Below, piece after piece: positions 9,071 to 17,720 of a DNA stretch of 64,000 nt. Position 1 is the stretch's first letter. Each line of letters opens with the position of its first letter. The translations under genes were made by a program, and so were the position numbers. The DNA is from Streptomyces sindenensis (GTDB lineage Bacteria; Actinomycetota; Actinomycetes; Streptomycetales; Streptomycetaceae), in contig NZ_BMSG01000031.1 in the NCBI RefSeq assembly GCF_014649035.1, positions 25,760 through 89,759 on the forward strand, read 5' to 3'. Under the pieces are notes generated by a model. That model searched no databases. It was not told where the DNA came from and saw only the letters and a program-made list of their open reading frames with translations.

Positions 9071-9195
9071 AGCCGCTCCTCGATCCAGCGGACGCCGAAC
9101 TCCACGGCCGGGCCGGCCTCGAACAGGAAGCTCTCGGCCGCCCCGACCGCGCCGGACCGGCCGATGCCCGCGTCGAGCATGGCCCGGACGATCAC
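9055..9195 (-). pseudogene. Possible C-terminal gene remnant
   Basis: The minus strand carries a short frame with typical GC-rich third positions, translating from GTG 9195 into a peptide that contains MLDAGIGRSGAVGAAESF and ends WIEERLNAPA. An in-frame stop lies about 60 bases further upstream, so only a tail could survive. I do not recognise the family. It may be a leftover of a gene lost next to the lyase, or chance. Confidence 0.25.
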
Positions 9196-9395
9196 CGAGA
9201 AGGGCTTCGAGGAGGCCGAGCGTGGCCGGGTCGTCCCCGCTCCGGTGCCGTGTCACCGGCCCCCCGGAACGCCGCAGCAGCTCTCGTACGTCCATGCCCC
9301 GGAGCCCAGGCAGCTCTCACGCGAAAACCCGGCTGCCCGGAGATCGCGGGGCGGACATACTGTCGGCCGGCACCACGGAACCGAGGGAGACCACC

Positions 9396-9908
9396 ATGAC
9401 GAGTGACGATCGGGTCGGGCCCCCGCTGCTGGGCGGGGAGCGCGAGACGCTGCGGGCCTTTCTCGACTACCACCGCGAAACCCTGGCCATGAAGTGCGCC
9501 GGGCTGAGCGACGAGCAGTTGCGCGAGCGGTCGATGAAGCCGTCCACGCTGTCCCTGCTGGCTCTGGTGCGGCATCTGGCAGAGGTGGAACGCGCCTGGT
9601 TCCGGAGGGTGTTCGAGGACGAGGACGCTCCGATGGTGTGGTCGGAGAAGCCCTTCGACTTCCAGGCGGCGTACGACGCGAGCGCCTCGACCGGCGCCGA
9701 GGCGTTCGCCGCCTGGAAGGCGGAGGTGGAAACCTCGCGCCGGATCGAACGGGAGGCGGCTTCGCTGGACCTGGTGGGGCGTCAGCCGCGCTGGGAGAAG
9801 GACGTCTCGCTGCGGATGGTCATGGTGCACGTCCTGCTGGAGTACGGCCGCCACAATGGTCACGCGGACCTGCTGCGGGAAGGCGTGGACGGCACGGTGG
9901 GGGCCTGA
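9396..9908 (+). CDS. DinB-family protein (DUF664 type)
   Basis: 170 residues from ATG 9396, preceded by GGGAG. Four-helix DinB fold features are visible: LRAFLDYHRETLAMKCAGLS, then LSLLALVRHLAEVERAWFRR with the first metal-ligand His, and a final MVHVLLEYGRHNGHADLLRE carrying further His ligands. Members are metal-binding proteins, several of which act as thiol-dependent transferases (mycothiol in actinobacteria); the reaction of this one is unknown. It appears monocistronic. Confidence 0.85.
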   Translation: MTSDDRVGPPLLGGERETLRAFLDYHRETLAMKCAGLSDEQLRERSMKPSTLSLLALVRHLAEVERAWFRRVFEDEDAPMVWSEKPFDFQAAYDASASTGAEAFAAWKAEVETSRRIEREAASLDLVGRQPRWEKDVSLRMVMVHVLLEYGRHNGHADLLREGVDGTVGA

Positions 9909-10016
9909 GTCCGCAGGGCGGGGGCGTGCCGGTCGGCGGTGGCCCGAGGCATCGCGGGCCTCGGCCGGTCCCCTACGCCCGTCCACCGCCGTGGGCCCGC
10001 TCATAGACTCGGCTCC

Positions 10017-10760
10017 ATGACTCAGCCGCCGACGCCCTCCCCCCTCGTCTCCTCGTTCGCGCCCAGCGGCGCCCTGCGTGCCTCGATCAACCTCGGCAAC
10101 CCGATCCTGGCCCACCGCGATCCGGCGAGCGGCGAGCCGGCCGGGGTTTCGGTCGACCTGGCACGGGAGTTCGGGCGGCGGCTCGGGGTGGCCGTGGAGT
10201 TGGTGGCCTTCGAGCGGGCCGCGCTGTCGGTCGACGCGGTGCGGGCCGAACGGGCGGACATCGGGTTCTTCGCGGTCGACCCGGCGCGGGGCGAAGGACT
10301 GCGGTTCACCGCACCGTACGTCCTGATCGAGGGCAGCTATCTGGTGCCGGAGCGCGCTTACCTGACCGAGAACGACCAGGTGGATCGTGAGGGCACGCGG
10401 ATCTCGGTCGGGGCCGGATCCGCCTACGACCTCTTCCTCACCCGCGAGATCCGCCGTGCCGAGATCGTCCGGCTGGAGGGCGCCCCGCGCGCGCTCGCGG
10501 CCCTGCGGGCGGGCGAGGTCGAGGTGGCCGCCGGGATCCGCCAGTTGCTGGAGGCCGAGGCCGCGCGGGAGGCGGGCGTACGGGTGCTGCCGGGGCGGTT
10601 CATGGTGATCCAGCAGGCCATGGGGGTGCCGGCCGGACGAGGGGCGGCGGCGCAGAAGCTGCTGGCGTCGTTCGTGGAGGAGGTGAAGGCGGACGGTTTC
10701 GTCGCGGACGCCCTCCGGCGTCATGGCGTCGAGGGTGCGTCGGTGGCTCCCGAGGCCTGA
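10017..10760 (+). CDS. ABC-transporter substrate-binding-like protein (SBP family 3) without signal peptide
   Basis: 247 residues from ATG 10017. The fold markers of amino-acid-binding family 3 are present: LRASINLGNPILA, GVSVDLAREFGRRLGVAVEL, RADIGFFAVDPARG and GLRFTAPYVLIEGSY. The N-terminus (MTQPPTPSPLVSSFAPSG) has no hydrophobic leader, so the protein is probably cytoplasmic, unlike ordinary transport receptors. The start may be leaderless, since TAGACT lies just upstream. No permease or ATPase genes are nearby. It may be a ligand-binding or enzyme-like stand-alone protein. Confidence 0.75.
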   Translation: MTQPPTPSPLVSSFAPSGALRASINLGNPILAHRDPASGEPAGVSVDLAREFGRRLGVAVELVAFERAALSVDAVRAERADIGFFAVDPARGEGLRFTAPYVLIEGSYLVPERAYLTENDQVDREGTRISVGAGSAYDLFLTREIRRAEIVRLEGAPRALAALRAGEVEVAAGIRQLLEAEAAREAGVRVLPGRFMVIQQAMGVPAGRGAAAQKLLASFVEEVKADGFVADALRRHGVEGASVAPEA

Positions 10761-10765
10761 ACTCC

Positions 10766-10783
10766 CCGCCGGGCCACCGGCGG
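10766..10783. terminator. Hairpin between convergent genes
   Basis: CCGCCGG and CCGGCGG pair with a 4-base loop, between the binding-protein-like gene and the convergent acetyltransferase gene. It could serve both strands. Confidence 0.4.
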
Positions 10784-10815
10784 ACAACCGGCGGGTGACC
10801 TGCGGACCACCGTGG

Positions 10816-11316
10816 TCAGCGGCGGAGGGTCAGCACGCGGGTGGTGCTGCCGTCGTCCTCCTCGATGTCCCTCACGTACGCGAAGCCGATCCTGTCCAGC
10901 AGGGTCAGCGAGGCCTCGTTCGCGGCGGCGACGGTGGCGTGGACCTCGTCCAGCCCGAGAGTGTCGAAGCCATGGGCGATGACGGCCCGGGCCAGTTCGG
11001 TCCCGAGGCCGGATCCCCACGCCGCGGGCGCCAGGGCATAGATGATCTCGTGGCCGTCGACGGTGTCGGTGCGCTTGATCTCGGCGTGCCCGACCAGTCG
11101 GCCGTCACGGCGGACGGCCCAGACGGCGAACAGGTCCTGGGCATAGACCTTGGTGAAGACCCGTCCGAACAGGGCCCGGTCCTCCGCCTCGGGGGAAGGG
11201 CCGTCACCCATCCATCGGGACACCCTGGTGTCCTGGAACAGGGCGACGAAATCCTCTTCGTCCTCGGGGACGTACGGCTCCAGCAGGAGCCGCTCGGTGC
11301 GCAGGGTCGGGGTCAC
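10816..11316 (-). CDS. GNAT-family N-acetyltransferase
   Basis: 166 residues from GTG 11316; the preceding in-frame sequence lacks coding character. It opens LRTERLLLEPYVPEDEEDF like RimJ/RimL-type acetyltransferases, with LVGHAEIKRTD (beta4) and the acetyl-CoA pyrophosphate loop AWGSGLGTELARAVI. The ending GLDEVHATVAAANEASLTLL with FAYVRDIEEDDG is typical of the group. The substrate is unknown. Single gene facing the binding-protein-like gene. Confidence 0.88.
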   Translation of the reverse strand: MTPTLRTERLLLEPYVPEDEEDFVALFQDTRVSRWMGDGPSPEAEDRALFGRVFTKVYAQDLFAVWAVRRDGRLVGHAEIKRTDTVDGHEIIYALAPAAWGSGLGTELARAVIAHGFDTLGLDEVHATVAAANEASLTLLDRIGFAYVRDIEEDDGSTTRVLTLRR

Positions 11317-11399
11317 GGGGCGTGACGCTACCCGGGCGGCGAGCGCCCGGGCAATCGGCTTTCCTCCGCACGGCGGGCATGGGGCCGATAAGGCGGGCC

Positions 11400-11567
11400 T
11401 CAGCGGCCGGCGTCGGGCGTGGGTTCCTCGCGCAGCAGTCGCAGGGCCTTCGCCCGCAGTCGTCGGCGGTGCTCGGGGTCGGTCGCCCGGTCTGCGGCCC
11501 GGCCCAGTTCCTCGGCGCGTTCGCGGGTGCGGCGGGCTCGTTCCGCCGGGCTGTCGTACAGGTTCAT
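11400..11567 (-). CDS. Small basic/acidic helical protein (DUF6381-like)
   Basis: 55 residues from ATG 11567 with a strong GGAGG ribosome site. The sequence is rich in Arg, Glu and Ala and looks like a single long helix (RARRTRERAEELGRAADRAT). Short proteins of this composition recur in Streptomyces genomes without known function; the DUF6381 label is from memory of the pattern. An uncoupled small gene. Confidence 0.6.
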   Translation of the reverse strand: MNLYDSPAERARRTRERAEELGRAADRATDPEHRRRLRAKALRLLREEPTPDAGR

Positions 11568-11723
11568 GGGGGGTGTCCTCCGTCGTGGGTCCTCCGTCGG
11601 CGACCGGCGTTGCGTGCGCGACCGGAGCCCCAGCGTCACCGGAGTCGGTGCGGTCCGCATCTCGTGCGGCTACGTTCGGTGACGGCGGGTGGGGCGAAGG
11701 TTTCCCGATACGACGGGCGACGG

Positions 11724-12158
11724 TCAGTCGGCGGTGTGGTCCGGATGCCCCTCGGTCCGCCGGGCCGCTTTCATCTCGGCCTCGTAGAGGTGGTCCCGGC
11801 CCTCGGCGAGGTCCTGTCGGATTCCCTGCTCGACCGAGCGGAACACGTCGTAGTAGGTGGCGTTGTACTCCTCGACGATCTGGAACGTCCAGTGCCCGGG
11901 GATGACGTTGCGGCCGAGGATCTCCCGTTCGACCTGATCGGCCTGTCGCCCGTGCCCTGCGGCGCGGAGCAGCCGTACGGCATCGTCGAGGGCCAGGTCG
12001 GCGCTCCCGGTGAGCTGGTGGAACGCGTACAGGGCGCCCCGGGCCCGCTCTGCCGTCTCGAGCGCCTTCGACAGGGCGCCGAGCGCCTCGACCGTCGTGT
12101 CGGTGACGCCTTCGGGGCGCCGGTGCCGGGGATCGGGCGGAGGGTTTCCGGGGTTCAT
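11724..12158 (-). CDS. Hypothetical actinobacterial protein, 144 aa
   Basis: Starts at ATG 12158 with AGGAG 4 bases upstream. Predicted mostly helical, with an N-terminal helix LGALSKALETAERARGAL, a middle DDAVRLLRAAGHGRQADQVE and a polar tail. No signal peptide, membrane segment or catalytic motif is visible. Family not recognised. It could be co-transcribed with the small downstream protein, although 156 bases separate them. Confidence 0.7.
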   Translation of the reverse strand: MNPGNPPPDPRHRRPEGVTDTTVEALGALSKALETAERARGALYAFHQLTGSADLALDDAVRLLRAAGHGRQADQVEREILGRNVIPGHWTFQIVEEYNATYYDVFRSVEQGIRQDLAEGRDHLYEAEMKAARRTEGHPDHTAD

Positions 12159-12297
12159 GGGGCTCCTTGTCCACGTCGGGCGGCCGTTCGCTTCTCGCTT
12201 TCCTCCCCCGGAGCCCGCGACACCCGCCGAGCACGGCCGGGCGAGAGCAGGCCCACCTCATCCCTCCGCATCTTCCCTTGCTGAGGGATGCGAAGCC

Positions 12298-12317
12298 CTG
12301 ACCGGCGCGCCGGTCAG
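12298..12317. repeat. Perfect 20-bp palindrome
   Basis: CTGACCGGCGCGCCGGTCAG is its own reverse complement. It lies in the 440-base interval between the 144-aa hypothetical gene and the 3' side of spo0M. It could act as a hairpin or a protein-binding site. Confidence 0.5.
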
Positions 12318-12366
12318 CAGCACGGCCCCACGCCGGCCTCCGGTTGCCGCGCCGGGGCACGTCGAG

Positions 12367-12598
12367 GTGTCCAGCAACGTGCAGGTCGACGCGCTCGGTC
12401 CGGACTGCGGCCTCTTCACCCACGCCATCGGCCGTGCCTGGCGGCCGGTTCAGCCCCCGCCCGGCCTCGTCCGGCACGCCGACCGGGGCCAGGACATCTG
12501 GTTCCTCCCGGACCCCGACGCCCTGCGCGAGCGTCCGGCCCCGGACAGGACGGGCCGGAAGGCGGACTGGCCCCCTTCCGGCCCGGGGCTTCCCCGGG
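12367..12598 (+). other. Coding-like stretch without a clear gene
   Basis: The plus frame from GTG 12367 shows strongly GC-rich third positions and a protein-like sequence (VSSNVQVDALGPDCGLFTH, later DIWFLPDPDALRERPAP), but it has no good ribosome site and the frame runs on antisense into spo0M without a stop. It may be a fragment of a lost gene. Family not recognised. Confidence 0.25.
12551..12585 (-). terminator. Terminator hairpin after spo0M
   Basis: A perfect 12-bp stem (CGGGCCGGAAGG with its complement) closes an 11-base loop, beginning 14 bases beyond the spo0M stop codon on the minus strand. Confidence 0.7.
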
Positions 12599-13573
12599 TC
12601 AGCCCTCCTCGCCGCTCTCCTCGTCCTCCTCGCCCTCGAAGGCGTCGCCGATCTCGTCGACGACCTCGGCCGCGACCATGCCGCCGACGACACCGACGGC
12701 CACGCCCGCCGCGGCCCCGGCCACCACGGCGCCCGTGCCGGGGCCCGCGCGGTGCCGGTCGCCGTGCTCGTCACCGTACGAGGGTGGCGCTCCATGGGCC
12801 TCGTGGCCGGCGATGACCTCCTTCAGCCAGGCGTCGACCTGGGCGTTCCAGTCGGTCTGCGGGGCCGCGTGGTGGGATGCGGTGAAGCGGTGGACCGTGT
12901 CGTGGCCCTCGGTGAAGAGCCCGGCGGCTTTGTCCGCCTCGATGACGACCTCCAGGCCGCCCTGCGAGGCGATGAAGGTCACCTCGATCTCGTTCACGGC
13001 GTGGGCGTGACCGGCCGGCGGGAGGATCTCGATCTCCTGGTAGCAGGGCAGCTGCTGACCGGTGCCGCGAATGTGGCCGAGCTCCAGGTCCGCGGACCTG
13101 AACACGTATCCGAGCTGCCCGAAGGCCTCCAGGATCGCCTCCTGGGCGGGCAGCGGTCCCACCGCGAGCGCGTCGAGGTCTCCCTTGTCACGCGCCCCCG
13201 CGATCTCCAACTCCGTCCGGATGCCGAGTACGGGGCCGAGGTGCTGGCCGTGGAGTTCGGTGATCGGCGTCTCCCACGGCAGGGTGACGGTGAACGGCAC
13301 GGTGTGGTCGGCCCCCTCGGCCAGCCGGAAGCCGCCGCCGACGGTGAACCGTTCGAGGACGACCGTGGCCTCGACCTCCTCGTCCTGGCCCTCGCTCTCG
13401 ACCCGGGCGACGAGGAAAAGGGAGATCCCGTCGACCATCACGTCCGACCCGCCGCCCCGCAGTCGGACCTCTCCGGAGAGGAGACCACCGGGCAGGGCCG
13501 GACCGGGTTGCAGAACCGTGTCGACCGAGGGGCCACCGACCCCGAGGGCTCCGAGCAACTTCTTGAACACCAT
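12599..13573 (-). CDS. spo0M: Sporulation protein Spo0M homologue
   Basis: 324 residues from ATG 13573, with AAGGAG upstream. The N-terminus MVFKKLLGALGVGGPSVDTV and the following GGLLSGEVRLRGGG match the arrestin-like Spo0M fold of two beta-sandwiches (about residues 1-240). The tail is acidic and Gly/Ala rich, containing VAGAAAGVAVGVVGGMVAA and ending in a run of Glu/Asp (FEGEEDEESGEEG). In Bacillus Spo0M modulates sporulation phosphorelay; in Streptomyces the role is unclear but related to differentiation or cytoskeleton. Longer than the Bacillus protein because of the tail. Confidence 0.9.
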   Translation of the reverse strand: MVFKKLLGALGVGGPSVDTVLQPGPALPGGLLSGEVRLRGGGSDVMVDGISLFLVARVESEGQDEEVEATVVLERFTVGGGFRLAEGADHTVPFTVTLPWETPITELHGQHLGPVLGIRTELEIAGARDKGDLDALAVGPLPAQEAILEAFGQLGYVFRSADLELGHIRGTGQQLPCYQEIEILPPAGHAHAVNEIEVTFIASQGGLEVVIEADKAAGLFTEGHDTVHRFTASHHAAPQTDWNAQVDAWLKEVIAGHEAHGAPPSYGDEHGDRHRAGPGTGAVVAGAAAGVAVGVVGGMVAAEVVDEIGDAFEGEEDEESGEEG

Positions 13574-13890
13574 GTGCGGCGTCCGCTCCTTCTGTGGATG
13601 GGCGATCGAGGGGCGTGAGCCACCTCGCCGGGCAGAAACTCCCGCGAGGTAAAGGATTTCCCAAGCCCGCGATCGCCACGCACAGTTCCGGCCATCAAGA
13701 TCGCGGCTGATGACCCCGCGCCCGCACCCCGTCACCCAACGCGAGCCGATGCCCTTCGGGCGGCACCCTGTGTGACACCCGCCACTCCCCATTGCTTTGC
13801 GCTCCCTTTACTATCTATCAGACGGGTTTCGCACCCGTCCCCCACCGTCGATCCCGACGACCCGAACAGAGAAGGAGCTGCGGCACCGCA
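13574..13890 (+). other. Intergenic region with a small hairpin before the CNNM pair
   Basis: About 317 bases between the divergent spo0M and CNNM units. It holds a locally AT-richer patch (CCCTTTACTATCTATCAG near 13804-13820) that could hold a -10 element for the plus-strand genes, and directly after it a short hairpin (GACGGGT/ACCCGTC, 13821-13839). No riboswitch that I recognise. Confidence 0.35.
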
Positions 13891-13962
13891 ATGGGTGAGC
13901 CTCCCAGTACGAACCGTGTCATCCCCGACCCCACGCACCAGGGGACGGAGGTGACACGGTGA
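13891..13962 (+). CDS. Putative 23-aa leader ORF coupled to the CNNM gene
   Basis: ATG 13891 follows a GAAGGAG site and opens a 23-codon frame (MGEPPSTNRVIPDPTHQ then GTEVTR) whose stop overlaps the GTG start of the next gene as GTGA. Third positions are mostly G or C. The overlap and ribosome site suggest it is translated and couples expression of the membrane protein, but it could be fortuitous. Confidence 0.4.
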   Translation: MGEPPSTNRVIPDPTHQGTEVTR

Positions 13963-15296
13963 GCGAAGTGGTCCTTCTTCTCCTCGCCCTCGCGCTGACA
14001 CTGGCCTGTGCGGTGTTCGTCGCGGCGGAGTTCTCGCTCACGACCATCGAGCGGAGCGAGCTCGAACGCGCCGCGAAGGCCGGTGAGCGCGGCGCCGAGA
14101 GCGCCCTCAAGGCGGCCAAGCGCCTCACCTTCCAGCTCTCCGGCGCCCAGCTCGGCATCACTGTGACCTCCCTGGTCATCGGCATGCTGGCCGAACCGTC
14201 CCTCGCGGTGCTGCTGCGCGGCCCGCTGGGCGCCGTCGGCCTGCCGTCCGGCGCCGTGTCCACGGTCGCCACGCTCCTCGGCGTGGCCGTGTCCACCGTG
14301 GTCCTCATGGTCGTCGGCGAGCTGGTCCCGAAGAACTGGGCGATCTCCAGCCCTCTCACGGTCGCCAAGGTCGTCGCCACCCCGCAGCGGGCGTTCACGG
14401 CCGCCTTCGGCCCGCTCATCCGCCACCTCAACAACACCGCGAACCGCTTCGTGCGGCGGCTGGGCCTGGAACCGGCCGAGGAGCTGGCCTCCGCCCGTAC
14501 GCCGCAGGAGCTGGTGGCACTCGCCGAGCACTCCGCCCGCGAGGGCGCCATCGAGCAGGACTCGGCCGAGCTCTTCGTCCGCACCCTGCACCTGGCCGAG
14601 CTGTCCGCCGAGAACGTCATGACGCCGCGCGTCGACGTCCGGGCGCTGGAAGCCCACGCCACCGCGGCCGACGCGGCCAACCTCACGCTGGCCACCGGTC
14701 TGTCCCGCTTCCCGGTCTACCGGGACAGCCTGGACGAGGTCATCGGCACGGTCCACATCCGCGACGTCCTCGCTCTCGACGAGTCCGAGCGGCCCCGGAC
14801 CCCGGTCACGGCGCTCGCCACCGAACCGCTCCTCGTCCCCGACTCGCTCCCCGTCGACCGGCTGCTGGCGCAGTTGCGCAAGCACCGGACGATGGCGGTG
14901 GTGATCGACGAGTACGGCGGTACGGCGGGGGTCGCCACCGTCGAGGACATCGTGGAGGAGGTCGTCGGCGAGGTCCGCGACGAGCACGACCCGCACGAGC
15001 GCCCCGACCTCGCACCGGCCGAGCCGCTCGGCGACGGCCGCCAGGTCTGGGCGGCCGAGGGCAGCATCCGGCTGGACCAGCTCGACCGGATCGGGTTCAC
15101 CGCGCCGGAAGGCCCGTACGAAACGCTCGCCGGCCTGCTCGCCAATCAGCTGGCCCGCATCCCCGTCCGCGCGGACCGGGTCGAGGTCGGCGGCTGGCAG
15201 TTCGACGTGCTCGACATCGAGCACCACCGGGCCGACCGGGTCCGGATCACCGCGCCCCTGCCGGCGCTGGCCCTCGTGGAGGAGGACGCCCGATGA
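13959..15296 (+). CDS. CNNM/HlyC-CorC family membrane protein with CBS domains (first of pair)
   Basis: 445 residues from GTG 13959, with GGAGG upstream. The DUF21/CNNM membrane domain spans about residues 1-200 (LLLALALTLACAVFVAAEFS, AQLGITVTSLVIGMLAEP, VVGELVPKNWAI). Two CBS motifs follow (VMTPRVDVRALEAH; LLVPDSLPVDRLLAQL, then VVIDEYGGTAGVATVEDI), and a CorC/HlyC C-terminal transporter-associated domain closes the protein. The family is linked to Mg2+/Co2+ transport or tolerance. It overlaps the second CNNM gene by ATGA. Confidence 0.92.
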   Translation: MSEVVLLLLALALTLACAVFVAAEFSLTTIERSELERAAKAGERGAESALKAAKRLTFQLSGAQLGITVTSLVIGMLAEPSLAVLLRGPLGAVGLPSGAVSTVATLLGVAVSTVVLMVVGELVPKNWAISSPLTVAKVVATPQRAFTAAFGPLIRHLNNTANRFVRRLGLEPAEELASARTPQELVALAEHSAREGAIEQDSAELFVRTLHLAELSAENVMTPRVDVRALEAHATAADAANLTLATGLSRFPVYRDSLDEVIGTVHIRDVLALDESERPRTPVTALATEPLLVPDSLPVDRLLAQLRKHRTMAVVIDEYGGTAGVATVEDIVEEVVGEVRDEHDPHERPDLAPAEPLGDGRQVWAAEGSIRLDQLDRIGFTAPEGPYETLAGLLANQLARIPVRADRVEVGGWQFDVLDIEHHRADRVRITAPLPALALVEEDAR

Positions 15297-16309
15297 CCAC
15301 CATTCAGCTCGCCATCGGCGCGCTCACCCTCCTGACCAACGCGTTCTTCGTGGGCGCGGAGTTCGCACTCATCTCGGTCCGCCGCAGCCAGATCGAGCCG
15401 CAGGCCGTCCGGGGCAGCCGCCGTGCCAAGAGCACCCTGTGGGGCCTCGAACACCTGTCGGCCGCCATGGCCACCGCGCAGCTCGGCATCACGATCTCCT
15501 CGCTGGTACTGGGTGCCGTCGCGGAGCCGGCCATCGCCCATCTGCTGGAGCCGCCGTTCGACGCGGTCGGCGTGCCCGACGCGCTGGTCCACCCGATCGC
15601 CTTCGTGATCGCGCTGACGCTGGCGACGTATCTGCACATGCTCATCGGCGAGATGATCCCCAAGAACATCGCGCTGGCCGCTCCCGTCGCCACCGCCCTG
15701 GCGCTGGGGCCGTCCCTGGTGGCCCTGACCCGGGCACTGCGCCCGGTGATCTTCGGCATCAACGCCTTCGCCAACATGCTGCTGCGGCTGCTGAAGGTGG
15801 AGCCCAAGAACGAGGTCGCCTCGGTGTTCACCGACGACGAGCTCGTGCGTCTGGTGAAGGACTCCAGCGAGGCCGGGCTGCTGGCCCCGGCCGACGGCGA
15901 GCGGCTGCGGGACGCCCTGGAGCTCGGGACCCGGCCGGTCGGCGAGGTGATGGTCCCGCTGAACCGGACCGTCACCGTCGACCTGGGCATCACCCCGCAG
16001 GGCCTGGAGCGGGCCGCAGTCGCCTCGGGCTTCTCCCGGCTGCCGGTCACCGGCCCCGACGACGGGCTGCTGGGCTACTTCCACATCAAGGACGCCCTCG
16101 GTGTCGCGGAGCGCACCGAGGCGCTGCCGACGAGCGCCCTCCACCCGGTCATCCGGGTCGAGATCGACACTCCGCTCGACGACACCCTCACCGCGATGCG
16201 TGCCGCCGGTACGCATCTCGCGGCGGTCACCGGGGACAAGGGCACCGTCATCGGCTTCGTGACCATGGAGGACGTGCTGGACGAGCTGGTGGGGGCCGCC
16301 GCGGTCTGA
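15293..16309 (+). CDS. CNNM/HlyC-CorC family membrane protein with CBS domains (second of pair)
   Basis: 338 residues from ATG 15293, translationally coupled to the first paralogue. The CNNM domain (LTNAFFVGAEFALISVRRS, AQLGITISSLVLGAVAEP, LIGEMIPKNIALA) is followed by two CBS motifs (VMVPLNRTVTVDLGITPQ; DKGTVIGFVTMEDVLDEL). It ends right after the CBS pair and lacks the CorC C-terminal domain of its partner, so the two may work as a heterodimer. Tandem pairs of this form are frequent in Streptomyces. Confidence 0.92.
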   Translation: MTTIQLAIGALTLLTNAFFVGAEFALISVRRSQIEPQAVRGSRRAKSTLWGLEHLSAAMATAQLGITISSLVLGAVAEPAIAHLLEPPFDAVGVPDALVHPIAFVIALTLATYLHMLIGEMIPKNIALAAPVATALALGPSLVALTRALRPVIFGINAFANMLLRLLKVEPKNEVASVFTDDELVRLVKDSSEAGLLAPADGERLRDALELGTRPVGEVMVPLNRTVTVDLGITPQGLERAAVASGFSRLPVTGPDDGLLGYFHIKDALGVAERTEALPTSALHPVIRVEIDTPLDDTLTAMRAAGTHLAAVTGDKGTVIGFVTMEDVLDELVGAAAV

Positions 16310-16345
16310 CCGGCCCCGCGCCGAACACCGGCGCACTAAGCGGAG

Positions 16346-16381
16346 GAAGAGGCGGCCCGTCGCACGACGGGCCGCCTCTTC
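16346..16381 (+). terminator. Strong terminator after the CNNM pair
   Basis: A perfect 17-bp inverted repeat (left arm starting GAAGAGGCGGCC) with a 2-base centre lies 37 bases after the stop codon. Confidence 0.8.
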
Positions 16382-16435
16382 ACGCTTCCGTGCACAGGGC
16401 TCTCCCGGCCCCGCCCGAACGCGTAAGCTCGGCGA

Positions 16436-17056
16436 ATGGCCAAGTACTTCGACGTGCACCCCGCAAACCCCCAGCCCCGCACCATCGGCACGGTGGTCGA
16501 CAGTCTTCAGTCCGGTGCGCTCGTCGCGTACCCCACCGACTCGTGCTACGCCCTGGGCTGCCAGTTGGGCAACCGCGACGCCATCGACCGGATCAGGTCG
16601 ATCCGGAATCTCGACGACCGGCACCACTTCACACTGGTGTGCCACGACTTCGCGCAGCTGGCGCAGTTCGTCCGCGTGGACAACGACGTGTTCCGCGCGG
16701 TCAAGGCGGCGACACCCGGCAGCTACACCTTCATCCTCCCCGCGACGAAGGAGGTCCCCCGTCAGTTGCTGCACCCGAAGAAGAAGACGGTCGGCGTGCG
16801 CATCCCGGACCACGTCGTCACCCAGGCGCTGGTCTCCGAGCTGGGCGAGCCGCTGCTCTCCAGCACCCTGCTGCTGCCGGACGAGGAGGAACCGCTGACG
16901 CAGGGCTGGGAGATCAAGGAACGGCTCGACCACGAGGTGGACGCCGTGATCGACTCGGGCGACTGCGGCACCGAGCCGACCACGGTCATCGACTTCTCCG
17001 GCGACGAGCCCGAGATCGTCCGCCGCGGAGCCGGGGACACGTCCCGCTTCGAGTGA
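16436..17056 (+). CDS. YrdC/Sua5/YciO-family protein (threonylcarbamoyl-AMP synthase-like)
   Basis: 206 residues from ATG 16436. The YrdC fold is evident: LQSGALVAYPTDSCYALGCQ, the nucleotide-binding KKKTVGVRIPDH, and LLSSTLLLPDEEEPLTQGWE. Sua5/YrdC proteins make threonylcarbamoyl-AMP for tRNA t6A, while the YciO branch is shorter and less well defined. The length without a Sua5 C-terminal domain and the FTLVCHDFAQLAQFV segment favour the YciO branch. Single gene between two terminator-bounded units. Confidence 0.85.
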   Translation: MAKYFDVHPANPQPRTIGTVVDSLQSGALVAYPTDSCYALGCQLGNRDAIDRIRSIRNLDDRHHFTLVCHDFAQLAQFVRVDNDVFRAVKAATPGSYTFILPATKEVPRQLLHPKKKTVGVRIPDHVVTQALVSELGEPLLSSTLLLPDEEEPLTQGWEIKERLDHEVDAVIDSGDCGTEPTTVIDFSGDEPEIVRRGAGDTSRFE

Positions 17057-17087
17057 TCCGGGGCGCTTCCGGGGCAGACTGGCGGTC

Positions 17088-17720
17088 GTGACAGGTGAGC
17101 GACTGCGGTTCGACGGCTGGATCGCCGGTGTGGGGACCTCCTCGGGGACCCGGCTGGTGGTCGGACACTGGCCGCGTTCGCCGTTCGGGGCGTTCAGTGA
17201 CGTCATGGTCGAGCATCCGGACGGTGAACGGGTCCTGCTGGCCCCGTCCCGGCGGATCGCCGATTTCGTCGCCGCCACCTACCGCTTCGACCGGATCGAG
17301 GTGGTGCCCGTGTCCGTCACGGCCGTCGCCCCGGCGAGGGCCTCCGCCTGGCTCGTCGAGGCGGGGCCGCTGCGCCTGCGACTGCGGACCGGACGCCGGT
17401 CGGCCCTCGGTCTGCTGCTCTCCGCCGTTCCCGCCCCGTTCGCCCGCAGCCCGGTCTGGGCGGCGCTGTGCGACGTACCGGCCCGGTTGCTGATGCCCGG
17501 CGTACGCACCCTGGGCCGCGCGGGCCCGGGACGGCGCGAGTGGTACGGGGCACGGGGGCTGCGGCCGGTGGTGGCGGCCGACGCCGTGCTGGACGGCGCG
17601 GGCCTGGGCGCGCTCGCCCCGCTCGAACCACCGGTCGCCTTCGGGTTCGGCTCCGCCCCGCGCGGCCCTTCTCTGGTCCGCGTCACCACAACGGTGGAAC
17701 TCGCGCGCACCGGGCGGTGA
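17088..17720 (+). CDS. Hypothetical actinobacterial protein, 210 aa
   Basis: Starts at GTG 17088 with ACAGGTGAGC around it. The first 70 residues are strand-rich (LRFDGWIAGVGTSSGTRLVV, PFGAFSDVMVEHPDGERVLL), with GHWP near the start and a later hydrophobic helical patch (ALGLLLSAVPAPFARSPVW). No signal sequence or known catalytic motif. Conserved-looking protein of Streptomyces, function unknown. Confidence 0.7.
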   Translation: MTGERLRFDGWIAGVGTSSGTRLVVGHWPRSPFGAFSDVMVEHPDGERVLLAPSRRIADFVAATYRFDRIEVVPVSVTAVAPARASAWLVEAGPLRLRLRTGRRSALGLLLSAVPAPFARSPVWAALCDVPARLLMPGVRTLGRAGPGRREWYGARGLRPVVAADAVLDGAGLGALAPLEPPVAFGFGSAPRGPSLVRVTTTVELARTGR

